DNA from: Cymodocea nodosa
Taxonomy: Eukaryota > Streptophyta > Magnoliopsida > Alismatales > Cymodoceaceae
Direction: 5' to 3'
DNA: 64,000 nucleotides
NCBI GenBank assembly: GCA_036874045.1
Contig: CM072339.1
Span: 13,833,501 to 13,897,500, forward strand
Shown: piece by piece, positions 20,623 to 33,380 of the stretch
How the letters are laid out: every line of letters starts with the position of its first letter
How positions within the stretch are numbered: position 1 is the first letter of the stretch
Notes under the pieces: model-generated
What the model saw: the letters and a program-made list of their open reading frames with translations, nothing else
Told to the model about the DNA's origin: nothing
The model's database searches: none
Position numbers and translations under genes: made by a program

Positions 20623-20976
20623 ATGGCTACTGGAAATGGTAATTTTTCTTTGTAAGAAAGCTAAAATCTTAATCGTCCTCCTTTATTTGATTGAATACAT
20701 TTTGAATATTGGAAATATAAGATGACAGTCTTTCTTCAAAGTATAGATCATAAGTTGTGGTTCATGATTTCTAAACCATATACTCCGTTAACTACTCCTT
20801 ATAATACTTGGACAATTATTGAAAAAGAAAATGAAACTCTGAATGTTAAAGGTTTAAATATTTTATTTTATGTATTGAGTTATGAATAGTTCAGTAAAGT
20901 GTCGGCATATAAATCTGCTTATGAGGTGTGGCATGCATTAGAAGTTTCATATGAAGGTACTTCTCAAGTTAAAGAG
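20623..20976 (+). pseudogene. gag: gag of element O, N-terminal part
   Basis: Starts at ATG 20623 (MATGNGNFSL, the same start as the gags at 47480 and 37739). It has TAA after residue 10, TGA in the GIHFEYW region and TAG near 20887. It is cut after ...SQVKE by insertion of M and continues at 39493 (KINMLIHKYELFK). Confidence 0.88.
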
Positions 20977-22499
20977 TGTAGGATTGTATGGCTACACAAG
21001 AGGGGGGGTGAATTGTGTTTTTCAATATTTTCGAATATAATTGAAACTTTAAAACTCAAAAACAATTCGAGACATTATTTTCATAAAATCATTTTTATTC
21101 AAGGTTTCAATTACAATATACAATTCAATTCTCCTCAGAAATTGTAGATGCAATTATATCTCGATACCATGTATCATTTAAACAATTTCATAACTGCAAA
21201 CAAAGAAAACTAATTTGCGGAATTTAAAACATTTCTCTATGTTTGAGATCTTTCTTCTTCTTCTTCAGCAATTCTTCAATGATGAATATCTCGTCTTTTT
21301 ATGCTTCATTGAATTTGCTTTCTTTTGATACTTCAAATCTTCAGTGACGTAAATCTTACCTTTTTATGCTTCACTGAATTTTCTTCCACCTGAGAGCTTT
21401 TCCCCGAAGAGGTGTTTTTGATCCTTGAAATGATTTTTCATTTTGTGTGCAGGGATAATTTTATCAACGAGAATTCTATGCCTTTTATACTATATCTTCA
21501 TTTCATGCATATCCTCCATGTTTAATCACTACTAGTTTTCCACTTCTCCACGTCTTTTCTTTTTACTTCATCGAAATACACACGTTCTGACCCACGTTTA
21601 CATTTTGAATTTTCTTTAATCATCAATCTTGGATCTTTGAAAAATTTTCTACAAAATAAACTTTCTCGTCCAAAATTTTTCATCAGTATAATAAGAAGTC
21701 GTTACTTTAATGTTAACTAAACGAATAACATAAGTATATATATATAACTTAACGAGTTCCTCATGTGCCAATTCACGTGACTAGTACTATAGCTAACTCA
21801 ATGAACTAAGTTCGTGGTGTTACGCTAACTCAACGAACCATCTCCATTGTGTTATGATAACTCAACGTACCAGTGAAAAACAAATGTTTTTATAATAAGA
21901 ATTTTACCACGTGCAAAAATAACAACTTAAGTTTATAACGCTAACCTAACGCATTGCCTTAGTGTTCAATGTAGCAACTCAACGCGTTTAGTTATGTTAA
22001 CTTAACAAGTTAAACATGTGCATCTCACGTGATACAATATAACATTCGTAACTTATAATTTGTCCACGTATATAATACTAACTTAACAAGTTGTCTAAAC
22101 TTTTACTCACTAACTTAACGAGTTCTCATGTGACCTAATTTAACCTTTAAGCCTCTAACTTAACGAGTTCTCACGTGATCTCTATACAAACAAAACTCTA
22201 ACTTAACAAGTTGTCTAAACATGCACTATACATGATACAGAAAATATAACTTTAAAACATATCATGCTTTTCAATAAAAACACACGTTAACTTAATGTTT
22301 AGTTAAATGAGAAATTAATGCAATGAAACGACTAGTTATTAACTTAGTATAATTTCAGATCCAATACAGACAAATATTTATATTAGTAAACTTTTTTTGT
22401 ATTAATTGATGATTTTAATTTCTTTTCACAAGCAATAGTAATTGAGCGAATATGATTATTTTCTTTTAGCACACATCATCAAAACAAAAATACTCAACA
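20977..22499 (-). repeat. 3' LTR of element M
   Basis: On the plus strand it reads TGTAGGATTGTATGG ... AAAAATACTCAACA, the reverse of the O-type LTR. It carries the CACGTG and TAACTTAACGAG units at 21700-22210 and a TATATATA stretch at about 21734-21743. Length 1523 bp. Confidence 0.92.
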
Positions 22500-23021
22500 A
22501 TCTCCCTCTTTTTGATGATGACAAAACCATATTAAATCAATTATGAAATATATTTAACTCAACAAAGCACATTTGTTAGGTTAACTTTTAATTCAACAAA
22601 CAAGTTTGTTGACTTAAGTTCACTTAAGCTTATTTCTATTATTTGTGTAAATTTCACCTCTCAGAAATAAAACTTTCAGATGTCAATAATTATATAAGTA
22701 TCATTTCTCCCCCTTTCATTATATAATTTAATAACCATATAATTTTCTTTTAGATTACAATAACCATATAAACATCATCTCCCTTTATATTATATGCAAT
22801 TTCAATCATAATCATCTTTTTATAATATTTCTCCCCCCTTTTGTCATTAATAAAAAAGATAATTACAGAGAATATATATATAGTAAGGGATATATTTACA
22901 ATAATGCTTTCTGTAAACAATAATAAGAATAGAATGCATTTACAAAAACATGTATTGTTCAATGAATCAAACTATGAATACAAACATTACATTTTGTATT
23001 CAGAAACAAGTAAACATAAAG
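22500..23021 (-). other. Polypurine tracts and 3' tail of element M
   Basis: Read on the minus strand, three purine tracts of the AAAGGGGGAGA kind occur: near 22852-22826 (AAAAGGGGGGAGAAAT), 22720-22702 (AAAGGGGGAGAAATGA) and 22518-22500, abutting the LTR. Multiple tracts of this form upstream of the 3' LTR are a known Sirevirus trait. No ORF is supported. Confidence 0.7.
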
Positions 23022-25287
23022 TTATCGATCTCTCCTAAGTATATGAGATATAGCATTACATATTTTATCTCCTAGATGCCTAATATCATTTCTGATGTCA
23101 TTAAGCACTGCATCTAAGTAGAGGTATCTGGGGTTGCTGTTCTGCTTAAACAGAATAACTTTGTTGTTGTTGTTGTATATGGTCTATACAATCAGGTTGT
23201 TGTTGTTGTTGTTGTTGAGGTTTATGCATGACCTGGAATCGTTGCAAATCTTTTACACTAAATGCTCTCATGCCTTTAGTTTCAGAGGGCTAGTCGGATA
23301 AATTCAATTGGCTTGCAAGGATTCTACATATAGCATCACCATAAAATAACTTTGAACTCATATGTTGTAGTTGAGAAATAAAAACATCAAACCAATTAAT
23401 TTGAATTCTATTCATTAGACCATAAGTTGCATACAAACAGCTTCTGCTGACTTCCAAATTGTGTTCAACTCTCTGAAATAAATTTGCATGCAATATATTT
23501 GCAATGAACCTTGCCTCTGCATTTAGATTTTCCATTAATCTCATTTCAGAATATACATCTGGAATTTTTGATAAAGACTGAATGTTCCATTCCAGTTGTC
23601 TAATCATGTCAAATCTGCTTGTAACAACAGTACCTTCATTCTTTAATCCCAAAACTTCAAAAATTAACTCAGGAGACATTATAAACTCCTGTTGATTGAT
23701 TTTAGATTTTAGAAAATTTCCATTTTTGACCAGATTGCTATAAAAAGCTACAATAAACTCTATGTATTGTTTCTATTTCGTTCCAATTGGCAAGAATTGA
23801 ATGAGTCCTTGATACTCAAATAGATCTCTTATTGCCATCAAATTTCTGAATTTTATTGGTCGAGCATGTAGAATCTGACATGTAATCAAATTATTATATT
23901 TCTGCAATGCTTCTTCAGATCTAAAATGAATTGAATTACCTTGAATTTCTAATATTGTACACAAAGAAGGTGATACCTGAAGCCTTGATTCAGAGTTTAA
24001 TTCATCTTTAGGAACCTCTTCTTCGAAATGAATGTCATGTTGTTCCTTTGTCAAAATATTATCTTGAAGCTGCTTAGGTAAGCTTGATTCTTCAACTTCA
24101 ACCGTGTAAGGAACATTGTCAATATGCTCAACATTCATTTGTTCAATCTCTATAGAATGATCAGAGTTCAATGTTTCCACAAATTCTACAGCCGGTGTAT
24201 CTGTCTGTAGTTGTTCATTTTGTTCAACAGATATTTCCATTAATACATGCTGTGAATTCTCAAACTCTACTTCTATAGATTCTGAAGAAGGCTGGTTAAC
24301 ATTTAGCTCTTTTGGAGTCTTAACTTTTTCAATATTTGCTACTCTAGACAATTCAGCCTGTGAACTAGTTACTGCCTCAACATTGTCAATTATATTTGCA
24401 ATAACTTGTTCAATGTCAGGTGCCTGATGCTCTAATTTTTCAATTTCTGCATCATCAGGACTTGTACGAATGGAAAAACTTGAGCTCATATTTGACTTGT
24501 ATTTCTTCTTAAGTTTCTAGCAAGAGAAAATAAAGTATCATTATCATCATCAGTTTCAGTATGTTCAGAATTGATGAGTTTATTAGATGCACAATAAGGT
24601 ACAATGTTTAGACATACATTGTCCTTTAGAAATAAATTTTCATCTGATTTTCCTTTTTCAATAGACTGTCTATGAAAACATAATTTTTTTGATTTTCCTT
24701 CTACTATAAAATTTATGTTTCTCCTCTTCAAGTATTGCTGTTTTCTTTTCAAATTGCTCTATAAAAGTTTTTTGCTTTAACTCTTCAAAAGTACTTTCTA
24801 TAGCTATAGCCTTTCAAAGATTGTCAACTTTTCTTTTATCTACAGCAATATGTGATTCTACTTGTTTTGAATATAAAGGAGTAGAGATAGCTGATTCATG
24901 CTCTTCCTCAAATGCATGTAGTCTTGTACCATTTATTTGTATTTGAGGAGTTCTAGTTGAAGTACCCACACCTTTTTTCAAATATTTTGCATAATGCTCG
25001 AGAAATGCAATCTCAACACATTTCATTCTGTATTCTCTATCAAATTTACTACGAATACCCATGTATGTAATATTTTCATTAGTATTTTGAAGTTCTTGTC
25101 TAACTTCATCTAGTATACCTTGAGGAAAGAAGTAATCTATATAAATTTCTACTAACCTTTTGTCCACTCGAAATATTTTCTTGAACCAAGTGCGTGGAAC
25201 TTCATCAATTTCTATTTCTTTTCCTTTTGCATCTCATCTACTTTTGCCTTTTCCTCTGCCACGACCTTTGTAGAACTTGGAGACCAT
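23022..25287 (-). pseudogene. ORF3 of element M (post-pol accessory ORF)
   Basis: The ATG at 25287 (MVSKFYKGRGRG, basic start) leads to a conserved block, WFKKIFRVDKRLVEIYIDYFF...GIRSKFDREYRMKC. A long acidic Glu/Ser-rich middle follows, then the C-terminal domain: IRDLFEYQGLIQFL, MSPELIFEVLGLKNEG, NRIQINWFDVFISQL, LNLSDWPSETKGMRAF. The end has a Gln-rich tract, a short coil and a TAA at 23022-23024. Two or more frame changes lie between 24814 and 24486. It is intact at four positions where O and B have stops. In Sireviruses this is the place of the env-like gene, but no signal peptide or transmembrane segment is seen. Function unknown. Confidence 0.8.
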
Positions 25288-26882
25288 TGTCGCAGGTTGT
25301 AACAACAATAAGTAGGAAAAATTTTCTTGACAAAGTTTACGAATAACCTAAGTGCCCGTGTAATCAGTTTTTAAATAGGGTTTTAGGTGAATAACTCAAT
25401 GTGAAGAGAAGTCGGGTTTAGAAATAAAATAAATATTGAATAAAGTTTATTCAATCAAGGTACCTGAAATATTCAAGTATAACTCGTTGAGTTAACTAAC
25501 CTAATGAGCAAAACACTGTCTAGAGGTAGTTTTACACGTTACCTTATCTAACATAACATTTAGTTAGTACACTTAAAACAATTTTCAAATGCTTCCAAAT
25601 GAAATGTTCCGAACACATCACAATAGCTAAACCTTATCATTTTCTTGAGAACATTGTAAACTATCCTAACATTCTTGACCTTTGAATCTAAAATAGTTTG
25701 TCTGTCTTTTTAAATTATTTCATCAAGCTTTTAAGAGGACATTAATTTAGATTAACCAAGATTTGTATTCTAAATTATATTAATCTGTTTTAGACATTGT
25801 TAATCCTCCCCCTACAAATATACTTCTTATATATTCAATAACATACAAAATATACTTGTATAATAATAGATGTTAAGTATAACTATACTTTTAAATTTTC
25901 TTTTTAGAAACTTCTGTTATTCTAACTTCCTCAAAAATGATTTTCAAAATCAATTCCTACTGTATATGAATCAAAACATAACTTTGAACTCTATATGATT
26001 AATTCAAGGAGAATAAAAGAATGTATCTCAAATAAACGTTTTCAAAAGTACTAATGCTGATTTAATAAATCAGTAGTCATATTGGTAGAAACTATATTCG
26101 ATTCAAAAATATCTGTAATTAATGAAACAATTTTTATTTATTTATTTTAAAAAACAGTAAATATTGATAATTTTCTTTAAAAGTTAGTTTGAAAAACTTG
26201 AATCATACAAGAGCTTTCTAGTGTACCTATGTAATGAGCTTTTAGTCAACAATCTCAGATCTGATCAGGAATTTAGGTTGCCAAATTTAAAGAATCCTTT
26301 TTTAGGATAACAATCCTTACATACCTATTTGCTTAAGTACAAAAGTCTCGTGATCAAACTGATCAATAAACTCTCAAAGATTTTTACTTTGTAAGCACTT
26401 TTCATTTTAAGCACAGTATATATGTATTCCATTAATACAGATGCAATAAAACACAAATCTCATACAATTTTTACTTCTATGATTTTACTGAGCATATGAA
26501 TCAGTTTCAATAAGCTTATACTTTTGATTAATAGTTTAAGATGAGTTAAATATAACTTATTCTACAAGTTTAATCAATTAAGTCAAATTTATGCATGATC
26601 ATATGCACTTTCCTTGATTCAAAGAAAACACTTATTCAAAATTTCAGAATGTTAGAGGTATTTAATGTTTTTCATTTACACTTCCACTTAAAATCATAAA
26701 AACCATTAAAATTGATAAACTACTTAAAATCAATAAGATACTACTATGATTTTACAATAAATACATAGTATCTTAAACACCAGTTTAGATATTACTTTAG
26801 ATATTTATGATAAATATCTAATATCTATGAGGTGAACAACATCATCAATACTATTTATCTTTTTATGTGGAGTTTAAGCATT
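25288..26882 (-). other. Noncoding pol-ORF3 spacer of element M
   Basis: No ORF is supported. It matches 50798-52385 of B. On the minus strand 26830-25805 is the module homologous to the gypsy 3' region (8373-8560 being the best match to 26360-26175), ending in a purine tract (TTTGTAGGGGGAGG, near 25805). Closer to ORF3 there are GTTGAGTTA half-sites near 25480-25510. Confidence 0.72.
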
Positions 26883-27899
26883 TTACACATCACATAGCCT
26901 ACAAATACCTAAATTTAATCTAATGTTGCAGAATGTATTTTCGTCTAAAGGTTTTGTAAATATATCAACTAATTGATTTTTAGTAGACACAAATTCTAAT
27001 TTAATTTTACCTTTAATTACATTATCTCTTAGAAAATGATGTCTAACCTCTATATGCTTTGCTCTAAAATGTAATACAGGATTTTTGGAAAGATTTATTA
27101 CAGAATTACTGTCATAATAAATCTCAGTTGTATCATAAGATAAACCAAAATCTTCTAAGGTTTGCCTTATCCATAGAATCTGAGTGCAACATAGTGCAGC
27201 AGCAACATATTCAGCTTCAGTAGTAGAAAGTGCTACACAGTTTTGCTTTTTACTAAATCATGACACCAAATTATTTCCCAATAATTGACATGTGCCACTA
27301 GTACTCTTTCTATCAGATTTAGATCCTACATAATCAACATCAGTATATCCTATAAAATTTATTGAACTATCCTTAGAATAATACAATTTGAAATGTTTAG
27401 TTCCTTGTATATATCTAAATATTCTTTTAACTGCAATTGAGTGTGATTCTTTAGGATTAGATTGAAATCTAACACAAACACACATAGCAAACATAATATC
27501 AGGTCTACTAGCAGTCAAATAAAGTAAATAACCAATCATACTTCTATATTTTCTTTGATCTATTGATTTTCCTATGTCATCAATATCTAACTTTAATGAA
27601 GTACTCATAGGAGTTCCTCGAATCCTTGTATCATTAAAATTAAATTTCTTAAGCATTTCATCTACATATTTTTCTTGATTTAAAAATATACCTTTATCCA
27701 TTTGCTTAATTTGAAGTCTGAGAAAATATGAAAGTTCCCCTATCATACTCATTTCAAACTGATTAGTCATCTCTTCAGAGAATATTTTTATCAGCTTATT
27801 AGAGGTTGCTCCAAAGATTATATCATCCACGTATATTTGAACAACAATCTGATCTTTACCATCTCTCTTGATAAATAGAGTATGATCCACTTTTCCCAT
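26883..27899 (-). pseudogene. pol: Copia pol of element M, second part (RT end, RNase H)
   Basis: Continues from 33381 after the T insertion. The RT catalytic motif [10 protein letters not shown] is near 27840-27810. The thumb region follows, then RNase H with the TEAEY motif and the C-terminal VDIFTKPLDENTF, ending at TAA 26883-26885. TGA at 27258-27260 replaces Trp in [18 protein letters not shown] is typical of the SIRE lineage. Confidence 0.9.
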
Positions 27900-28252
27900 T
27901 GTTGTATGGAAAGATCAAACAAACGTGGAGAAGATATCTACGTGGAAGAGAGGATTGCAAGTGGAGAATTCGAAGAACAACAAATTTACATGGTTCCCTA
28001 ATACAGGTACGTCCACGGGTGATCAATCTATTGTGATTCATTGCTGTATGGTTGCTTGTACAAAGAAGGGGGAGAACAAAATCAAGGGATGGTTTAGCAT
28101 GGCATCCCTTGGACGTGGATGACCCCTTACATATATAGGGGCAACAGTTGGTGATACATAAAAGACAAGTTTGCCCCTGTACAAATTATCAAAGAAATAC
28201 AACCATATACAAAGACACATACATATACTTGATGGAAGACACACGCATCACA
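27900..28252 (-). repeat. 3' LTR of element T
   Basis: On the minus strand it starts TGTGATGCGTGTGTCTTCC and ends CATACAACA. TATATATG on the minus strand near 28138-28129 is a likely TATA box. 353 bp. Confidence 0.9.
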
Positions 28253-28320
28253 AATCTCCACATTGTTTTTCATTAATCTTCACCACGAACAGGTGATGGA
28301 TCACCAAGACCCAACTTGGG
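28253..28320 (-). promoter_or_regulatory. Pol-LTR gap and purine tract of element T
   Basis: Short 3' untranslated part. On the minus strand the bases next to the LTR are purine-rich (AATGTGGAGATT), the likely plus-strand primer. Confidence 0.55.
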
Positions 28321-31300
28321 TTAGCAGCAAAAATAGACATTGAGTATGTCCAAGCAATGCTTGAACTTGCTTTCAACAACACCCTTTGTAAACATATGAG
28401 CCAGATTGTCCTTTATGTTGACCTTCATAATCTTTATCCTGTCTTCATTCCTGAGGAAGTGATACTTAACATCAATATGTTTAATTCTATCATGAAAGAC
28501 ATTATCTTTGGAGAGACAAATAGCGTTAAGACTATCACAAAAGATATCAGCTTTATCAATGCACCAACCAAAGTCTCCAAGTAAGCCTTTCAACCAAATC
28601 TCTTCCTTTGCAGCTTCTGTCATAGCCACATATTCAGCCTCAGTTGTGGACAGAGATACCGGGGGCTGAAGAGTTGATTTCCAACTCACAATAGAACCTG
28701 CAAATGTAAAGACATAACCAGATAATGATCTCCTTCTGTCAACATCACCTGCATAGTTTGAGTCTGTATAACCAGCCATAGTACAACCCTGATCTGCTGC
28801 ATACATCAAGCCAACACCTGGAGTTCCTTTCAAATATCTGAATATCCTTTTAATTGCTTTTCAATGTTCCCTGCCTGGATTGGACATGAACCTACTAACA
28901 ACACTCAAAGGATATGCCAGATCAGGCCTAGTGCATACCATAGCATACATAAGACTTCCAACTGCCTGTGCATAAGGAACTCGCTGCATATCAAGCTTTT
29001 TAGAATCAGTTTGTGGACACATCGCAGATGACAATTTGACATTTCTGTCATAAGGCGTGCTAATGGCTTTGCATGAAGCTATACCAAATTTGCTAAGGAT
29101 CTTCTCAATATACTTTTGTTGATTCAAAAACAACTTACCATAATTTCTTTCATGCCTAATCTCCATTCCAAGAATTCTGCCAGCTAGACCAAGATCCTTC
29201 ATATCAAATTCTGATTTTAATGTGTCCTTCAGCTCCTGTATCACTTCGATATTCTTTGCAGCTATAAGAATATCATCAACATACAATAACAAATAAACAT
29301 GTGTACTCTTATCAAGAGTTTTAACATATACACATGAATCATAGTTGCTACGTCTAAAACCAACTTTAACTATAAAGGCATCAAACCTTTTATACCATTG
29401 TTGTGGTGACTGTTTAAGTCCATACAAGGACTTACTTAATTTGCACACCCAATTAGATTTACCTTTCACCACAAACCCTGTTGGTTGTTCCATTCAAATA
29501 TTTTCTTCCAACTCACTATGCAAGAAGGCTGTCTTTACATCTAGTTGTTTCAATTCTAAATTCTGTGCTGCAGCAATGGATAACAAAATTCTAATAGATG
29601 TATGACGTACAATAGGAGCAAATACCTCATTGAAGTCAACTCCTTCTCGCTGTGAATAACCTTTGGCGACTAATCTTGCCTTATGCTGCACACCTGCGTT
29701 GCCTTGAGTCTCAATCTTCTTCTTATAGACCCATTTGCAACCAACAATATTTGTGTTCTTTGGACGTTTCACTAGTTCCCAAGTCTTGTTCTTATGGAGA
29801 GATTGGAGTTCCTCCTCCATAGTAGACATCCAAAGACCAGCATCTGAATCTTTCATTGCAACTTCATATGTAGGTGGATCAACGAAATCCTCCACCTCAA
29901 CTGCTACTTGTAAGACAAAAGCAACCAAACTGTCGTAGCCATATCTAATTGGAGGTCTAACGTCTCTTCTAGGACGATCTTTGCCAATGGTTCTTGGTGG
30001 TGGTTGCTCCACCTCTTCCTCCTCAACTTCATTTTCCTGAGTTTCAGATGAGATTTCTCTAATTTCAACTTGATCAGTGATAGGTGGCTGCTGTGCGTCA
30101 TCTATCTCCATCTGTTTAGGAAGGGTGTGCTCAATTTCTAGTGTTTCACCTGCTAGTTTATCTGTTGCCTGCAAAAGAGAATTCTCATCAAAAGTAACAT
30201 CACGGCTATATATTACTTTGTGAGATTCAATATCATATATCTTGTATCCCTTTACACCAACACCATAGCCCACAAATATGCCTTTCTTGGCACGTGGTTC
30301 CAGCTTGCCATTGTTCACATGATAGTAAGTTGGACACCTGAAAATTCTGAGCTTTGAATAACTAGCAGATCTTTTCAACCATACCTTAAGAGGTATCTTC
30401 CCATCTAAGGCACTAGAAGTGGACCTATTCACCAGATAGGAAGTTATGTTAACAGCCTCTACCCAAAACTTCTTGCTCAAACCTGCATGAGACAGCATAC
30501 AACGTGCCTTTTCTAGGAGTGTTCTGTTCAATCTTTCAGCCACTCCATTTTGCTGAGGGGTATACCTGATAGTGTTATGCCGTGTAATGCCTTCATCTTT
30601 ACAAAAGTTATCAAATTCTTGAGAACAAAACTCAAGACCATTATCAGTTCTAAGATATTTTACCTTTCCGTCTGTTTAGTTTTCTACCTACTTCTTCCGA
30701 TGCTTGAAGCAAGAAAAAACTTCACTTTTGTGTGTCAAAAAGAAAACCTAGTTCATCCTTGAATGACAATCAATGTTAGAAAGAAAATATCTGGAACCTA
30801 TAATAGAAGGCTGATGTGAAGGCCCCCAACAATCAACATGAATATAATCAAGAACTCCCTTGGAACTATGCTGACTGCGTGCAAATGATACTCTTTTTTG
30901 TTTGCTAAAGACACAATGCTTGCACATGCCAATACAAGCAACTTGTGCCCATCAAAGTTGCCTAGACTAATCAGTTTCTGCATTCCTTTCTGCCCCAAAT
31001 GACCCATCCTTGAGTGCCACATGACAGAAAAATCCTACTGACCAGATATAGCTGATGTAGCTGTGCCAACAATTGGAGTGCCCTGCAAAATGTATAAGGG
31101 ACCAAATTTGGTTCCCTTTATAACAACTAACGAGCCTTTCAGTATGCTGATCTTCCCCTCACCACCTGTATATTTATAACCCTTAGCATCAAGGGCCATC
31201 AATGAGATCAAACTTTTTCCAAACTTTGGGACATGCCAAACGTCCTCCAGAATTCTAACTATGCGATCATGTAGTTTAAATTTTATAGTGCCCACACCAA

Positions 31301-32255
31301 CTCTAGAACACATATCATCATTGGCCAAAGTCACTTGACCACCCTCCACCTGCTCGTAGGTGTCAAAATACTCCCTAGTAGGAGTCATATGATGTGAAGC
31401 TCCTGAGTCCATAATCCACTAATCATCAGAATAGGCACTGCAGCAAATTGTAAGAGAAAAGTCATCACCTGATGCAGAACTGGTTTCTGCCACAACAGCC
31501 TTTCCTTTGTTCATAAGCTTGGGATAATGTGATTTTCAGTGTCCTTTCTCCTTACAGTAATGGCAAGTATCCTTAAAGTACTTGCCCTTCGACTTGCTTC
31601 TGCTTCTATTCTTCCCTCCACCTTGTCTCTAGCTTCTTCCCCTCTTCTCTTGTTGCTGAGCTGAGAGGTCAACACCACTTGCCTCGTTTCTACCATGCAC
31701 CATGTGCCTAAGCTCCCTGGAATGAAGGTTGGACCTCACTTCTTCCAGTGTAATTGAATCTCTTCCAACTACACAAGACTGAACAAAGTTTTCATAACTC
31801 AATGGGAGTGAACAAAGCAAGATAAGAGCTGCATCTTCATCTTCTATGATTACTCCAATATTCTTGAGTTCCATCAGAATAGCATTTAAATGATCTAAAT
31901 GCTACTTAAGAGGTACACCTTCTATCATCTTTAAAGAGAACAATCTCTACTTTAACAACAATTTGTTTGTTAAAGACTTAGTCATATATAATGACTCAAG
32001 TTTCTGCCAAAGACCTAACGAGGTAGATTCATCAGCAACTTCTATTATAACTTCATCAGACAAACACAACAAGATGGTGGAGTGAGCTTTCTCCTCCTGC
32101 AATTCAAACTCTAGCCAATTTCTCTTCAGAGTAGTTTCCTTATTTAAAGGAGCCCAAATACCTTGTTGCTTTAGAAGTGCTTTCATCTTAATTTGCCATA
32201 AGCTGAAGCTATTCTTACCATCAAACTTTTCTATCTTCAACTCAGAAGTATTCAT
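28321..32255 (-). pseudogene. gag-pol polyprotein of element T
   Basis: The ATG at 32255 begins MNTSELKIEKFDGKNSFSLW, the usual Tork gag start. In order: gag to about 31640; zinc knuckle near 31560-31520 (CHYCKEKGH, last Cys changed to Tyr); protease MDSGASHHMT near 31412; GAG-pre-integrase WHSRMGHLGQKGM near 31020; integrase with Glu in GVAERLNRTLLEKA near 30550; RT 29760-28870 with LYGLKQSPQQWY and YVDDILIAA; RNase H 28833-28330 with STTEAEYVA; TAA at 28321-28323. There are several stops and a frameshift between 31022 and 30543. A single gag-pol ORF is normal for this group, so it was once autonomous. Confidence 0.9.
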
Positions 32256-33007
32256 GTTTTCAAAACAACAAACAACCAGCAATACACATGAGATATAATG
32301 TGATTTCAACAAACACAATTCTGCGGCAAGGTTAACAATAGCAAGCAATATCTCAACAACAATATGCTACTGAAACTACTGATTTCAATGAAATGCAATC
32401 AGCCACAAGCCAAGCACACTACTTATCACAAAAGAGTAGCAAATACTCACACAAACCAAACACAAAACCACAATCACAAAATGCCCAAAATCCGACAATC
32501 AAAGAGTCACTCGTCCAGAAAACTGCTGTACCCTAGCTAAACGCCTCCTACTGTATCTCTTTGAATACGAAACTTCTGACTACGAAATTATAAAAGAAGG
32601 AATTTGAGGAAGCTTACTATACGTCCTAAAAATTTGAGATGCAATAGAGCACGGACGAGGAAGGCGCACGACTTGGCGTCGGAGTGTGCAGATTGGCACC
32701 GAAGACGGCGGCAGTTACGACAATGGGGGATATCCTTGCGGAAATGGCTTTAACCTTGATCAATCTCTTCGAAATTTTAAAGTAAGGAAGTTCAGGAAGC
32801 TTACTACACTTCCTCAAAATTTGAGATGCAACGGAGTACGGAAGAGGAAGGCGCACGACTTGGCGTCGGAGTGTGTAGACTGGCGCCGGCGACGACGGCG
32901 GTTACAACAATGGAGAGATCCCTTGCGGAAATGGCTTGAACCTTGATGAAACTCTTCGAAACTTCAGATGCAAACTTGGAGATGTCCAACCTGGCTCTGA
33001 TATCAAT
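32256..33007 (-). other. Leader of element T with 186-bp tandem duplication and primer site
   Basis: No ORF is supported. Units 32590-32775 and 32776-32961 are tandem copies (shared AGGAAGCTTACT, GGCGCACGACTTGGCGTCGG, CCTTGCGGAAATGGCTT), so every shared point is offset by 186 bases. On the minus strand, ATTGATATCAGAGCC (33007-32993) next to the LTR is a variant initiator-Met primer site. Confidence 0.8.
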
Positions 33008-33380
33008 TGTTGTGCGGAAAGATCAAACAAACGTGGAGCATCTAGGGGTGGCGTGGAGAAGAGATCTGCATGAAAGAGAGGATTGCAAGTGGAGAATTCG
33101 AAGAACAACAAATTTACGTGGTTCCCCAACACAGGTACGTCCATGGGTGATCAATCTATCATGATTCCTTGCTGTATGGTTGCTGATACAAAGAAGGGGG
33201 AGAACAAAATCAAGGGATGGTTTGGCATGACATCCCTTGGATGTAGATGACCCCTTACATATATAAGGGCAACGGTTGGTGATACACAAAAGACAAGTTT
33301 TCCCCTATACAAATTATCAAAGAAATACAACCATATACAACGACACATACATATACTTGATGGAAGACACACGCATCACA
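33008..33380 (-). repeat. 5' LTR of element T
   Basis: Same family as 27900-28252. On the minus strand it ends CCGCACAACA next to the primer site. 373 bp, with an extra block near 33039-33060. Confidence 0.9.

Larger units (their letters stand above)
27900..33380 (-). mobile_element. Tork-like copia element T (minus strand, 5.5 kb)
   Basis: LTRs 27900-28252 and 33008-33380 flank a complete gag-pol region, with exact CCCAT duplications at 27895-27899 and 33381-33385 in the RT of M. Pol motifs (SKSLYGLKQSPQQWY, YVDDILIAA) and the short LTR place it with the Tnt1/Tto1 (Tork) group, unlike the surrounding Sirevirus copies. The LTRs differ by a 20-odd base indel near 33040 and scattered substitutions. 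Confidence 0.92.

Noticed and set aside
25288-26882. Search for a tRNA or structured known RNA in the spacer
   Set aside because: No cloverleaf or known RNA family could be recognised by eye; only the conserved core and hairpin are reported.
32626-33289. Several overlapping short frames on both strands
   Set aside because: They fall on the duplicated leader and LTR of element T and are not conserved between the two units.
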